Shown here: positions 15,440-23,793 of the stretch, piece by piece
Numbering within the stretch: the stretch's first letter is position 1
How the letters are laid out: every line of letters begins with the position of its first letter
Source of the DNA: CAXBDP01 sp964598395
GTDB lineage: Bacteria; Bacteroidota; Bacteroidia; Cytophagales; Cyclobacteriaceae
Direction of reading: 5' to 3'
NCBI GenBank assembly: GCA_964598395.1
Contig: CAZRBW010000039.1
Location: forward strand, 1 to 29,097
Length of the DNA: 29,097 nt
Position numbers and translations under genes: made by a program
The notes under the pieces: generated by a model
Told to the model about the DNA's origin: nothing
The model's input: only the letters and a program-made list of their open reading frames with translations
Databases searched by the model: none

Positions 15440-17041
15440 ATGCAAGAATTTGGACTAAAATCAACAGTTTGCGGACTAGAAGTGCCAGGTATTAAAAATG
15501 CTGATACTGTATACTGGAATCTAAGCCCTGCCGAATTAGTTGAAGAATCGCTTAAAAACGGCGAGGGAGTGCTTACAGACAATGGCGCTCTTATGGCAGA
15601 TACTGGTAAATTCACTGGTAGATCACCCAAGGATAAATTTGTTGTTAAAGATGCAAATACCGAAAACTCTGTTTGGTGGGGAGATATCAACTTTCCGATT
15701 AGTCCAGAAAAATTTGAGCAGTTACAGAACAAAATGCTTAAGCATCTGGAAGGCAAGAAATTGTACATCAGAGATGCATATGCAGGAGCTGATCCAAATT
15801 ATCAATTAAAATTAAGGGTAGTAAATACTCACGCTTGGCACAACCTATTCTGCTACAATATGTTCCTTCGCCCTACGCGGGAGGAATTGTCTACTTTCCA
15901 GCCAAATTTCACTATTATTAATGTTCCTGAATTTCAGGCTGACCCTGAAGTAGATGGCACGCGCCAAGCAAACTTCACCATCATCAATTTCACTACTCGC
16001 ACTATATTGATTGGTGGGTCTGGCTATGCAGGTGAAATGAAAAAAGGAATTTTCACTGTATTGAACTACACCCTGCCGCACGAGCACAAGGTATTATCAA
16101 TGCACTGTTCTGCAAATGTTGGCGAAAAAGGTGATACTGCTATTTTCTTTGGTTTATCTGGTACGGGTAAAACTACTCTATCAGCTGACCCAAATCGTGG
16201 GCTTATTGGAGATGATGAGCATGGTTGGACAGCAGACACCGTTTTCAATTTCGAAGGAGGTTGCTATGCTAAAGTAGTGGATCTAACTCGTGAAAAAGAA
16301 CCTCAAATTTGGGATGCTATTAGGTTTGGCGCAATTGTAGAAAACACCCGTTTCTATGAAGGTACTAGGCAAGTAGATTATTTGAATACTAAGGTTACTG
16401 AAAATACTAGAACAGCTTACCCAATTCACCATATCGACAATGCTATAGAACCGTCGGTCGCCGATGTGCCTAAAAATATTTTCTTCCTTACTGCTGATGC
16501 ATTTGGTGTATTGCCTCCTATTTCCAAATTGAATGAAGGCCAAGCAATGTACCATTTCATTTCTGGCTACACTGCAAAAGTCGCTGGTACTGAAGTAGGT
16601 ATAGTAGAGCCTGTTTCTACTTTCTCTGCATGCTTCGGCGCAGCATTTCTACCGTTGCACCCAACCAAATATGCCACTATGCTTGGGCAGAAAATGAAGG
16701 AAAACAAAGTGAACGTTTGGTTGATCAACACAGGCTGGAGCGGTGGTCCTTATGGAGTTGGCTCTCGAATGAAACTTAAATTCACTCGCGCTATGATTTC
16801 AGCTGCATTGAATGGCGAGTTGGATAATGTTGAATTTGTGAATCATAAAATCTTTGGTGTGGCCATGCCTACTTCTTGTCCTGATGTACCAAGCGAATTA
16901 TTAAGTCCAAGAAATACTTGGGCGGATAAAGCTGCTTACGATGCAAAAGCAAAAGATCTTGCTGGACAATTTGTAAATAATTTTAAGAAATATGCTGACT
17001 TCGCCTCTGAGGAAATACTCGCGGGTGCTCCAAAAGCTTAA
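15440..17041 (+). CDS. pckA: Phosphoenolpyruvate carboxykinase (ATP)
   Basis: 533 residues, normal for the ATP-dependent form. It converts oxaloacetate and ATP to PEP, CO2 and ADP, the entry step of gluconeogenesis (or CO2 fixation in reverse). Visible motifs: Arg61 in TGRSPKDKF for oxaloacetate binding, EMKKGIF (199-205) with the metal-binding lysine, His222 in MHCSANVG, the P-loop GLSGTGKTT (238-246, Lys244) and the kinase-2 motif LIGDDEHGW (255-263). The P-loop and RSPKDKF set it apart from the GTP-dependent enzyme. It is followed by a strong terminator at 17062-17088. GCGGGAGG occurs at 15877-15884, encoded there as Arg-Glu-Glu with a CGG codon. Confidence 0.97.
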   Translation: MQEFGLKSTVCGLEVPGIKNADTVYWNLSPAELVEESLKNGEGVLTDNGALMADTGKFTGRSPKDKFVVKDANTENSVWWGDINFPISPEKFEQLQNKMLKHLEGKKLYIRDAYAGADPNYQLKLRVVNTHAWHNLFCYNMFLRPTREELSTFQPNFTIINVPEFQADPEVDGTRQANFTIINFTTRTILIGGSGYAGEMKKGIFTVLNYTLPHEHKVLSMHCSANVGEKGDTAIFFGLSGTGKTTLSADPNRGLIGDDEHGWTADTVFNFEGGCYAKVVDLTREKEPQIWDAIRFGAIVENTRFYEGTRQVDYLNTKVTENTRTAYPIHHIDNAIEPSVADVPKNIFFLTADAFGVLPPISKLNEGQAMYHFISGYTAKVAGTEVGIVEPVSTFSACFGAAFLPLHPTKYATMLGQKMKENKVNVWLINTGWSGGPYGVGSRMKLKFTRAMISAALNGELDNVEFVNHKIFGVAMPTSCPDVPSELLSPRNTWADKAAYDAKAKDLAGQFVNNFKKYADFASEEILAGAPKA

Positions 17042-17061
17042 TTTTTAGAAATATAAATTAG

Positions 17062-17088
17062 AAAGGGCCTTCTATGGGCCCTTTTTTT
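17062..17088 (+). terminator. Intrinsic terminator of pckA
   Basis: An 8-bp stem, AAAGGGCC (17062-17069) with GGCCCTTT (17077-17084), encloses a 7-base loop and is followed by a run of T. It ends only about 5 bases before the next ATG at 17094. Confidence 0.88.
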
Positions 17089-17093
17089 ATACT

Positions 17094-17789
17094 ATGAATA
17101 CCAATACCCAATTTTTTAAAAACTATTTTGAAGCGAATTCACCATCAATATTTCCCGTAATGGGATTTGGGTTGAATAAGAATAATACGGAGGCTCTCGA
17201 TTTTACAAAAAATAATAAAGCCTTATTCGAAATTGACCTTCGTAATACTGCCGAATTCAACGAATTCGTTTTTGGAAGTATGATTCCAAAAGGCAAGTTG
17301 GCTGGGGCGGGAGGATATTTTGAGCATAGGGAAGTATATGCTAGAAGTGAGCATTTTGGCGGTGAGGAAGCAAGATGCATTCATCTGGGCATTGATATTT
17401 GGATAAAGGCTGGAAGTCCACTATTCGCACCATTAGACGCTACCATTCACAGCTTTGCAGATAATGCTGGTTTTGGAAATTATGGACCAACGCTAATTCT
17501 AAGACACAAACTTGGACAGCTAACCTTTTACAGCCTTTATGGACACTTGAGTGTAGCTGATATGAGTAATTGGAAAAAAGGTAAAAAATATAAAGCTGGA
17601 GAGCAAATAGGTACCGTAGGTCCCTATCCTGAAAATGGAGATTGGCCTCCACATTTACACTTCCAACTTATGACAGATATGCTTGGCTGGAATGGCGATT
17701 TCCCTGGGGTATGCGCTCCTTCGCAAGTTGAATTTTATAAGCAGATTGTCCCTGATCCCAAAATGATATTAGGTAATTACGAAGCTTAA
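17094..17789 (+). CDS. M23-family (LytM-like) metallopeptidase domain protein, no signal peptide
   Basis: 231 residues. The catalytic core lies at about 85-215. HLGID carries the first His and the Asp ligand, YGHLS the middle His and HLHFQL the last two His, the full LytM zinc set. Such enzymes cut peptide cross-links in peptidoglycan. There is no signal peptide or membrane segment, so a cytoplasmic or non-wall role is possible; similar M23 domains occur in multidomain cytoplasmic proteins. ATG 17094 lies straight after the pckA terminator, leaving no room for a usual promoter and leader. Expression may depend on read-through or on a promoter inside pckA. The 3' end is 7 bases from the convergent OmpA-type gene. 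Octamer at 17307-17314. Confidence 0.83.
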   Translation: MNTNTQFFKNYFEANSPSIFPVMGFGLNKNNTEALDFTKNNKALFEIDLRNTAEFNEFVFGSMIPKGKLAGAGGYFEHREVYARSEHFGGEEARCIHLGIDIWIKAGSPLFAPLDATIHSFADNAGFGNYGPTLILRHKLGQLTFYSLYGHLSVADMSNWKKGKKYKAGEQIGTVGPYPENGDWPPHLHFQLMTDMLGWNGDFPGVCAPSQVEFYKQIVPDPKMILGNYEA

Positions 17790-17796
17790 TTCTCCT

Positions 17797-20325
17797 TTAA
17801 TCCTGTTGAGGCAATTTTAACTTCTGACCTAAATAGATGGTGTTATTATTCAGGTTATTCAATTGCCTGATTACTTCTACTGTAGTACCATATCGCTGCG
17901 AAATATTCCAAAGCGTATCGCTATTGCCAACAGTATGATAACCTTGCTCGGCATCTGGAGTTGCTGCGATGAAGCTGGCAGGAGATTCACTCTGCACATC
18001 CGAATCAGCCATCACTTTTATTTGAGTACCCCACTTTAGTACGGTATTTTCATCGATGCCATTAAGCGCATAAAGTTGCGGAACTGACATTTGATGTGTC
18101 CTCGCAATGGAGTAATACGTGTCACCCTTTTTTACCAAATAGCGAGATTCAACTTTTTCACTTGGTGCAGCTTCAGCCTTGGTGGATATAGTTGCTATTT
18201 CAACCTCCCGCTTATTTTCTTCATCATTGACTGCTGGTGAAGTCATTGCTACAGGCATTGAAATTGGCGCTTGATGGATGCTATTATCACTACATCTTCT
18301 ATTTTCTGTAATTGTAAATTCTACTCTTCGATTCTCTATTCTACCTTCCTCCGTATCGTTGCTCGCTCTTGGATCGCTAAACCCAAAACCTTGAGACTGA
18401 ATTCTGAAGCCATCAATGCCTCGTTTCATCATTTCATTACGAACTGCATTAGCTCTATCTAAAGATAATTTATCATTAAATTCTTTACCGCCAATAGTAC
18501 AAGTATGGCCTGCAATTTCGATGGATACGCCACTATTGCTACGCAAGAAATTGAATAGTAAATCTAACTGAGTGGAAGATTCAGCCATATTTAATTGGGC
18601 GGATCCCAAATTGAAAAATACTGCCAAATCACGTGCATTTTGGGTAATGATTTGATCTAAATACAAATCGACCAAAGCCATGGTGGAATCTTTTGGAATA
18701 TTGAGATCTAGCTTCTGAGAGAAATTCTCGTAGCAATCAATTTCGACTCTATAAGTATAAACTTTGTCGGCATCCAAAAATATCTGATAGTATCCCGATT
18801 CATTGGTCTGTGTGCTACCAATCAACTTATTGTCATCGTCATAATAACTGATGGTACTTACGATTGGATTCTTCGTTTCGGAGTCATGGACTTTACCCAA
18901 AATCCGCACTTCATGTGGTGGAGTTCGGAATAAAGGCGTTGAAGATCTCATAATGTCCATATCACCATTAGCATTGCCTCGTACAAAATAAATAGATTCT
19001 CCGTCGCTGGAGAGATTGAGATATGATTCATCTTGAGCAGTATTCACATCTGGGCCGAGGTTTACAGGGGTGGACCAATTAGTCCAGGTATCGTCCAGCC
19101 TTTTGGTCATATAAATGTCCGAACCACCGAAGCCTGAAAGACCATCTGAGGCGAAATAAAGAGTTTTCATATCATTCGAGAGAAATGGAGCGAATTCTTC
19201 ACCAGCTGTATTAAGCATCGAGCCAAGATTTAAAGGCTTGGAAAAATTCCCATTATTAAGCAGAAAACTTACCCAAAGATCTCGTCCACCTCTGCCTTCA
19301 TTTCGCATTTCACTTAATAAAAGTACACGACGATTTTCAGAAAGATGGAAATCAACTTTATCAGAGAAATTATAATCATCGGTTATTTTGAATGCCTCTG
19401 GCTTTTCCCACTTGCTATTATCCTCTCCCACTTTTTTCCGAGTTACTGAGACACCAGTACGCATTGATCCTGTCCGGGTGTAAGTATTTCCTAAAACAGC
19501 TACATCGTAGTCACCATTTCTGCGAATTGATGTAATGAAATTGGAGCCAGAATTATTGAGTGGTGCTCCAATATTTGTTGCCTCTGACCATGTGCCTGTA
19601 TTTGGGTTAAACTCAGAAAACCAGATATCTAAAGGATCCTCTATTCCTCCCGCATTATTTGGGTGATTTTCGCGAGCAAAGTACAACGTATTAAAATCAG
19701 GCGAGAAAACTGGTGCCGTTTCACGATATGGACTATTTATTCCACTACTAAGTAAATCAGCTTTGAAAAAAGGATTTAAGTTATCTGCAATATTTACTTC
19801 AACCTTAACTGATTCTTCAGATTCCGTGATTCCTATTGCATCGATTCCATATAATCCACCAATATTTGAACCATCCAACATAAGGCGAACTGCATACACA
19901 TCAAATGCTGTCCAATCCATCATCACATTAAGGACACGACCATTTTGGGCAACTAAGCTTGGCTCCTGAGAATATACGAGGTAAGGATGATCTTGGAAAT
20001 CGTAGATGTAAACTTCTTTTATAGCAGACGCATTGTAAGATTCTGCGATAATAATCTGACGGATACGCTGTGGATTTTTAAAGCCCACCTTTATTGTTTC
20101 ACGTCCTTCTGAAGTTGCTGGCATCCAAGCATTTGGATGATAACCACCTACTGGCAAAACATTCGGTGCTTTGAGGATTTGCTGATTAGAAAAATATGGG
20201 CCTGGAATATCCTTTTTTGTTTGACTGGAAAATTCCATAACCTTAGATGCCCACTGTACATTTTGAGCCACAGTAGATAAGGACATAAACAAGGTCACTA
20301 AACCAATAAAAAGTTTCTTTTCCAT
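17797..20325 (-). CDS. Multidomain envelope protein: discoidin-like, PD40 propeller, OmpA and two LysM domains
   Basis: 842 residues, exported by a signal peptide (1-20, TVAQ). Order: about 25-170 a discoidin/galactose-binding-like domain; 195-465 WD40-like PD40 repeats (blades with SPDFNTLYFAR, SNDMKTLYFASD and SSDGESIYFVRG); 472-535 a carboxypeptidase-regulatory-like beta sandwich; 568-675 an OmpA C-terminal domain; 728-772 and 795-840 two LysM repeats. Both OmpA and LysM bind peptidoglycan, so it is tethered at the wall with propeller and lectin-like parts outward. In the OmpA motif the usual Asp of GHTD is Cys609 (GHTCTIG), while Arg624 is kept. The PD40-plus-OmpA layout recalls PorE of the type IX secretion system, but no Por gene is nearby, so that is only a hint. 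Octamers at 18204 and 19646. Confidence 0.85.
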   Translation of the reverse strand: MEKKLFIGLVTLFMSLSTVAQNVQWASKVMEFSSQTKKDIPGPYFSNQQILKAPNVLPVGGYHPNAWMPATSEGRETIKVGFKNPQRIRQIIIAESYNASAIKEVYIYDFQDHPYLVYSQEPSLVAQNGRVLNVMMDWTAFDVYAVRLMLDGSNIGGLYGIDAIGITESEESVKVEVNIADNLNPFFKADLLSSGINSPYRETAPVFSPDFNTLYFARENHPNNAGGIEDPLDIWFSEFNPNTGTWSEATNIGAPLNNSGSNFITSIRRNGDYDVAVLGNTYTRTGSMRTGVSVTRKKVGEDNSKWEKPEAFKITDDYNFSDKVDFHLSENRRVLLLSEMRNEGRGGRDLWVSFLLNNGNFSKPLNLGSMLNTAGEEFAPFLSNDMKTLYFASDGLSGFGGSDIYMTKRLDDTWTNWSTPVNLGPDVNTAQDESYLNLSSDGESIYFVRGNANGDMDIMRSSTPLFRTPPHEVRILGKVHDSETKNPIVSTISYYDDDNKLIGSTQTNESGYYQIFLDADKVYTYRVEIDCYENFSQKLDLNIPKDSTMALVDLYLDQIITQNARDLAVFFNLGSAQLNMAESSTQLDLLFNFLRSNSGVSIEIAGHTCTIGGKEFNDKLSLDRANAVRNEMMKRGIDGFRIQSQGFGFSDPRASNDTEEGRIENRRVEFTITENRRCSDNSIHQAPISMPVAMTSPAVNDEENKREVEIATISTKAEAAPSEKVESRYLVKKGDTYYSIARTHQMSVPQLYALNGIDENTVLKWGTQIKVMADSDVQSESPASFIAATPDAEQGYHTVGNSDTLWNISQRYGTTVEVIRQLNNLNNNTIYLGQKLKLPQQD

Positions 20326-20492
20326 TTCAATAAGAGTCCTAAGAATAGAAGCATAAGAACTTCAATTCAAATAAGTTAAGGATTTGTAAATAAAAGTAGG
20401 ATAAAAATTACTTAGTTCACAAAGTTTTCAATCGTAAAAGGTTGATTTGGTCAAATGTCACAACATTTATTTTTCGAGCAATAATAAAATGG

Positions 20493-20500
20493 TACATTTG
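20493..20500 (+). promoter_or_regulatory. -7 promoter element for the SulP gene
   Basis: TACATTTG matches TAnnTTTG exactly and is followed by CAGTCCG, giving a leader of about 115 bases. No TTG box at standard spacing. The rest of the 297-bp divergent spacer (20326-20622) is AT-rich with no clear operator. Confidence 0.5.
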
Positions 20501-20622
20501 CAGTCCGATTCAAGGAAACATGTGAGAAAATTAAATTTCAATTAATTGCAAATATAATCTGATAAGCAGAATATTATTTCAATTTTATTTAATTATCACA
20601 TTTTATCTTCCGTTAAATTTTC

Positions 20623-22164
20623 ATGAAAAAGTACTTTAACCTTTTCGACCTCACCCAAAGAGTCGATTACAAAACCGAGGTATTATCTGGTCTTACCGTA
20701 GCCATTGCCTTAGTTCCAGAAGCAATTGCTTTTGCTATGATTGCTGGTTTATCTCCTCTCACTGGCTTATACGCTGCATTCACAATGGGCTTGATTACCT
20801 CTATTTTTGGTGGCAGACCGGGAATGATTTCTGGTGCTACAGGTGCTGTAGCAGTAGTAATTATTGCTTTGGCACAAAGCCATGGGGTAGAATATATTTT
20901 TGCAACAGTTGTATTAGCTGGGATTATACAAATGACAGCTGGTTTCCTCCGATTAGGTAAACTTATTAGACTAGTACCACATCCTGTAATGTTTGGATTT
21001 GTAAATGGCTTAGCCATTGTCATCTTTATTTCACAGCTGGATCAATTCAAATTAGCTGATGAAAATGGGGTATTACAATGGATGCAAGGAAGTGAATTAT
21101 TCTTCACTCTTGGTTTTGTTTTACTCACCATGTTTATAATATGGGGCTTACCAAAAATCACAAAAGTATTACCCTCTTCCTTAGTGGCTATTTTAACCGT
21201 ATCAGGTATAATAATAGGGCTAGGTTTAGACACAAAATCAGTAGGAGATATTGCTTCCATTGAAGGTGGCTTTCCTCCTTTCCATATTCCTCAAGTCCCA
21301 TTCACACTTGAAACTTTGTATATCATTTTCCCTTATGCAGCAATTGTTGCCGGCGTGGGTTTAATTGAGAGTTTGCTTACGCTAAATCTAATCGATGAAA
21401 TCACTGAAACTCGTGGCTGGGGAAACAAAGAAGCTGTGGCTCAAGGAATCGCAAATTTCATTACAGGGTTTTTCTCAGGTATGGGTGGGTGTGCAATGAT
21501 TGGACAGAGTTTGATTAACATTTCAGCAGGTGCAAGAGCTAGGTTGTCAGGGATAGTAGCTGCTTTGAGTTTACTGATGTTTATAATGTTTGGCTCTTCT
21601 ATCATAGAGCAATTGCCAATGGTTGCATTAACCGGCCTTATGATTATGGTTGCAATTGGCACTTTTGAGTGGGCTAGTTTGCGCACATTTACCACTATGC
21701 CAAAATCGGATGTATTGGTAATGGTGCTTGTGGCATTGGTTACAGTGCTATTGCACAACCTAGCTTTAGCAGTATTAATAGGCGTAATTATTTCCGCATT
21801 GGTATTCGCATGGGAAAATGCAAAGCGAATTAGAGCTAGAAAATTTGTAGATGAAGCTGGCGTAAAACATTATCAGATTTACGGGCCATTATTTTTTGGG
21901 TCTGTTACAGCCTTCAATGAGAAATTCGATATTCTTGGTGATCCCAACGAAGTGGTTATTGACTTCTCAGAAAGCCGTGTGGTAGATATGTCTGGAATTG
22001 AAGCGCTAAATAAAATTACTGAGCGTTATCATAAACAAGGCAAAAAACTGCATTTGAAGCATCTCAGCTCGGATTGCCGCAAACTCCTGAAAAATGCAGA
22101 TAGCGTAATTGAAGTCAATATATTAGAAGACCCATCTTACAAGGTGCTGGTTGATAAAATTTAA
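20623..22164 (+). CDS. SulP/SLC26-family anion transporter with STAS domain
   Basis: 513 residues. The membrane part (about 1-395) opens with DYKTEVLSGLTVAIALVPEAIAFAMIAGLSPLTGLYAAF, the classical SulP N-terminus, with GRPGMISGATGAVAVV in the next segment and the GGCAMIGQSLIN signature near residue 287. The C-terminal STAS domain (about 425-510) contains DFSESRVVDMSGIEAL. SulP proteins carry sulfate, bicarbonate or other small anions, often with Na+ or H+. The ion cannot be read from sequence. No carbonic anhydrase or sulfate-assimilation gene is nearby to settle it. It is followed after 78 bases by the SGNH hydrolase, which may be co-transcribed. The STAS domain is of the transporter class, distinct from the stand-alone STAS protein at 325-705. 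Confidence 0.93.
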   Translation: MKKYFNLFDLTQRVDYKTEVLSGLTVAIALVPEAIAFAMIAGLSPLTGLYAAFTMGLITSIFGGRPGMISGATGAVAVVIIALAQSHGVEYIFATVVLAGIIQMTAGFLRLGKLIRLVPHPVMFGFVNGLAIVIFISQLDQFKLADENGVLQWMQGSELFFTLGFVLLTMFIIWGLPKITKVLPSSLVAILTVSGIIIGLGLDTKSVGDIASIEGGFPPFHIPQVPFTLETLYIIFPYAAIVAGVGLIESLLTLNLIDEITETRGWGNKEAVAQGIANFITGFFSGMGGCAMIGQSLINISAGARARLSGIVAALSLLMFIMFGSSIIEQLPMVALTGLMIMVAIGTFEWASLRTFTTMPKSDVLVMVLVALVTVLLHNLALAVLIGVIISALVFAWENAKRIRARKFVDEAGVKHYQIYGPLFFGSVTAFNEKFDILGDPNEVVIDFSESRVVDMSGIEALNKITERYHKQGKKLHLKHLSSDCRKLLKNADSVIEVNILEDPSYKVLVDKI

Positions 22165-22242
22165 GAGCAATTACATTTATAATAAACAAATCAGGGTAAT
22201 TAGAAATTATGTTAATTTCAACCTAGCAATAATTTGAAAAAC

Positions 22243-23424
22243 ATGGAATCCAAGTATAAAAGTAAAATTCAAAATTCAATCCTGATTTGTTTCTCCATTC
22301 TTTTTAGCTTGGCTATTGCTGAAGTAGCACTCAGAATTTTATATCAAGGAAATTCTGGTGCACTGGCGAAGGAATACCAAAGTGGTCCATACTTATACAA
22401 TAATGAATATTGGAAGGTTTGGCATTATCCAAACACTACAATTACACACCAAAGAGATTGCTTTGAAGTAACATATCAGACCAATTCTCTTGGTCTTAGA
22501 GGTGATGAAATTGATGAAAATAAACCCATTATTGCCCTACTAGGCGATTCCTTTATAGAAGGATATGGTGTGAATAATAATGAGACAGCCGCTGAAATTT
22601 TGGATAGCTTAGTCGAAGATTATAATGTACTCAACTTCGGAACAAGCGGGGGGTTTGGTACAGTGCATCAAGTAGCTCAATACGAGAATTTCGCTCGATA
22701 CCTCAACCCAGATATTGTCGTAGTTTTCTTTCTCAATTACAATGACCTTTATGATAATGCACAAGCAATTAGTGAAGGTCTTATCAATGAGAAACTTGAA
22801 TTTACCTATCCTATTTCTTCTGATTACCAAGTAATTGAAAACCAAATTCAGACACAAAACCCATCTGAATACTTACCTACTGCATTTGAAGGATTGTATG
22901 TAACGGGCGCCATTAATAAAGGAATTAACTCCTTGGTAGCTCAGCTTCAGATTGCCTTCAATACAAAATTATTCGATTTCAATAGACGCTTAGCAGAAAC
23001 ATATATACCCACCGAAACTGAGGAAATACGACTAGGATACGAGGTTTTGGAAAATAGTTTGGCGAGGTTGAAGAATCTAACAGATAAAGACGGTGTAAAC
23101 TTGGTATTAGTACAAATTGCCGATCCATATCAGATCGATGAAAATTGGCTTGAGCTAATGCAATATAAGTTTGAAGAGAAAATTGACCCACTTCTACCCA
23201 ATAAAAAAGTGGCAGCTATTTGCCAAGAGTTAGGGATAGATTATCTGAGTATGTATGAAGCTGCAATGGAAGAAATACAAGATGAAGATCTGAGCTTTCC
23301 ATATTTTTCATATTCATGCAATCGACATTTCAGTCCTGCTGGACAACGGTTTATGGCAGAGTGGTTTCACAGCCAAATCGATGATGTTGATTTTGATTTC
23401 CCTATTGATGCAAGTTTGGAGTAG
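22243..23424 (+). CDS. Membrane-anchored SGNH/GDSL-type hydrolase
   Basis: 393 residues from ATG 22243 (a TTG at 22234 would add three). One N-terminal membrane helix (about 10-34) anchors the protein with its catalytic domain outside. SGNH blocks: nucleophile Ser103 in LLGDSFIEGYG, the glycine block NFGTSGGFGT (131-140), Asn165 in LNYNDLYDN, and His in NRHFSPAGQ near the C-terminus. Just before block I, NSLGLRGDE is common in SGNH proteins that act on polysaccharide acetyl groups, so carbohydrate O-acetylation or deacetylation is plausible; the substrate is unknown. The last 53 bases are repeated at 23741-23793, evidence that the gene once ended 370 bases further right and overlapped the nucleoside-transporter gene. 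Confidence 0.82.
   Translation: MESKYKSKIQNSILICFSILFSLAIAEVALRILYQGNSGALAKEYQSGPYLYNNEYWKVWHYPNTTITHQRDCFEVTYQTNSLGLRGDEIDENKPIIALLGDSFIEGYGVNNNETAAEILDSLVEDYNVLNFGTSGGFGTVHQVAQYENFARYLNPDIVVVFFLNYNDLYDNAQAISEGLINEKLEFTYPISSDYQVIENQIQTQNPSEYLPTAFEGLYVTGAINKGINSLVAQLQIAFNTKLFDFNRRLAETYIPTETEEIRLGYEVLENSLARLKNLTDKDGVNLVLVQIADPYQIDENWLELMQYKFEEKIDPLLPNKKVAAICQELGIDYLSMYEAAMEEIQDEDLSFPYFSYSCNRHFSPAGQRFMAEWFHSQIDDVDFDFPIDASLE
23371..23423. repeat. Left copy of 53-bp direct duplication (end of SGNH gene)
   Basis: Matches 23741-23793 at 50 of 53 positions. The three differences are all at third codon positions of the SGNH gene (GAT/GAC, GCA/GCT, AGT/AGC), so the encoded ending SQIDDVDFDFPIDASLE is the same in both copies. 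Confidence 0.92.
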
Positions 23425-23740
23425 ATTGGAATTGAGTATATTGGATTGGGATCATGGGTTAAAAGCTTGCTCCATTTGTGCTACACATTTCCTTTAATGC
23501 TCCGCTTGCGCACTCCGCTGGCGCACGCATGTCGCGTGTGACTCCATTTCAATATCGCTGAAATTCAATTACTTGCAATAAAACTATTGAATTGCGAAGC
23601 TATAAAACTATTGAATTGCGAAGCTATAAAAGTCCAAGCGGACGCTTGAACTAGTATGGTAAATATTTTTAACGGAATGCGAAGCTGCAAAGGTCCAAGC
23701 GGACGCCTGCCTGCAGTAGGTAGGCTTGAACTAGTGGGCT
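23424..23740. repeat. 317-bp repeat-rich insert between convergent genes
   Basis: The stretch without a gene between the SGNH and nucleoside-transporter genes. It holds, in order: a GC-rich stretch with short inverted repeats (TGCGC/GCGCA and CACGC/GCGTG, about 23508-23542); two exact tandem 24-bp units (23580-23603 and 23604-23627, core TTGAATTGCGAAGC); REP-like copy 3 (23632-23654); a degenerate third unit (about 23674-23690); and REP-like copy 4 (23693-23734), split by a 19-bp insertion. No transposase or other reading frame of substance is present. It is bounded by the 53-bp duplication. It resembles a non-autonomous, REP/BIME-like element. Confidence 0.75.
23632..23734. repeat. REP-like repeats, copies 3 and 4
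   Basis: Copy 3 (23632-23654) contains CAAGCGGACGCTTGAACTAG. Copy 4 (23693-23734) has the same sequence, interrupted after GGACGC by 19 bp (23707-23725) that themselves form an inverted repeat (GCCTGCCT...AGGTAGGC). Both are the reverse complement of the copies at 11406-11472. Confidence 0.82.
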
Positions 23741-23793
23741 AGCCAAATCGATGATGTTGATTTTGACTTCCCTATTGATGCTAGCTTGGAGTA
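23741..23793. repeat. Right copy of 53-bp direct duplication
   Basis: Same sequence as 23371-23423 with three changes. Bases 23781-23793 are also the last codons and stop (TAG on the - strand) of the nucleoside transporter, so this copy is likely the ancestral junction. Confidence 0.9.

Noticed and set aside
23500..23545. GC-rich stretch considered as a small RNA or tRNA remnant.
   Set aside because: Only 5-bp stems form, with no tRNA arms or promoter; better read as part of the repeat element.
23580..23654. Tandem 24-bp units looked at as a possible CRISPR array.
   Set aside because: The units abut with no spacers, there are only two exact copies, and no cas gene is nearby.
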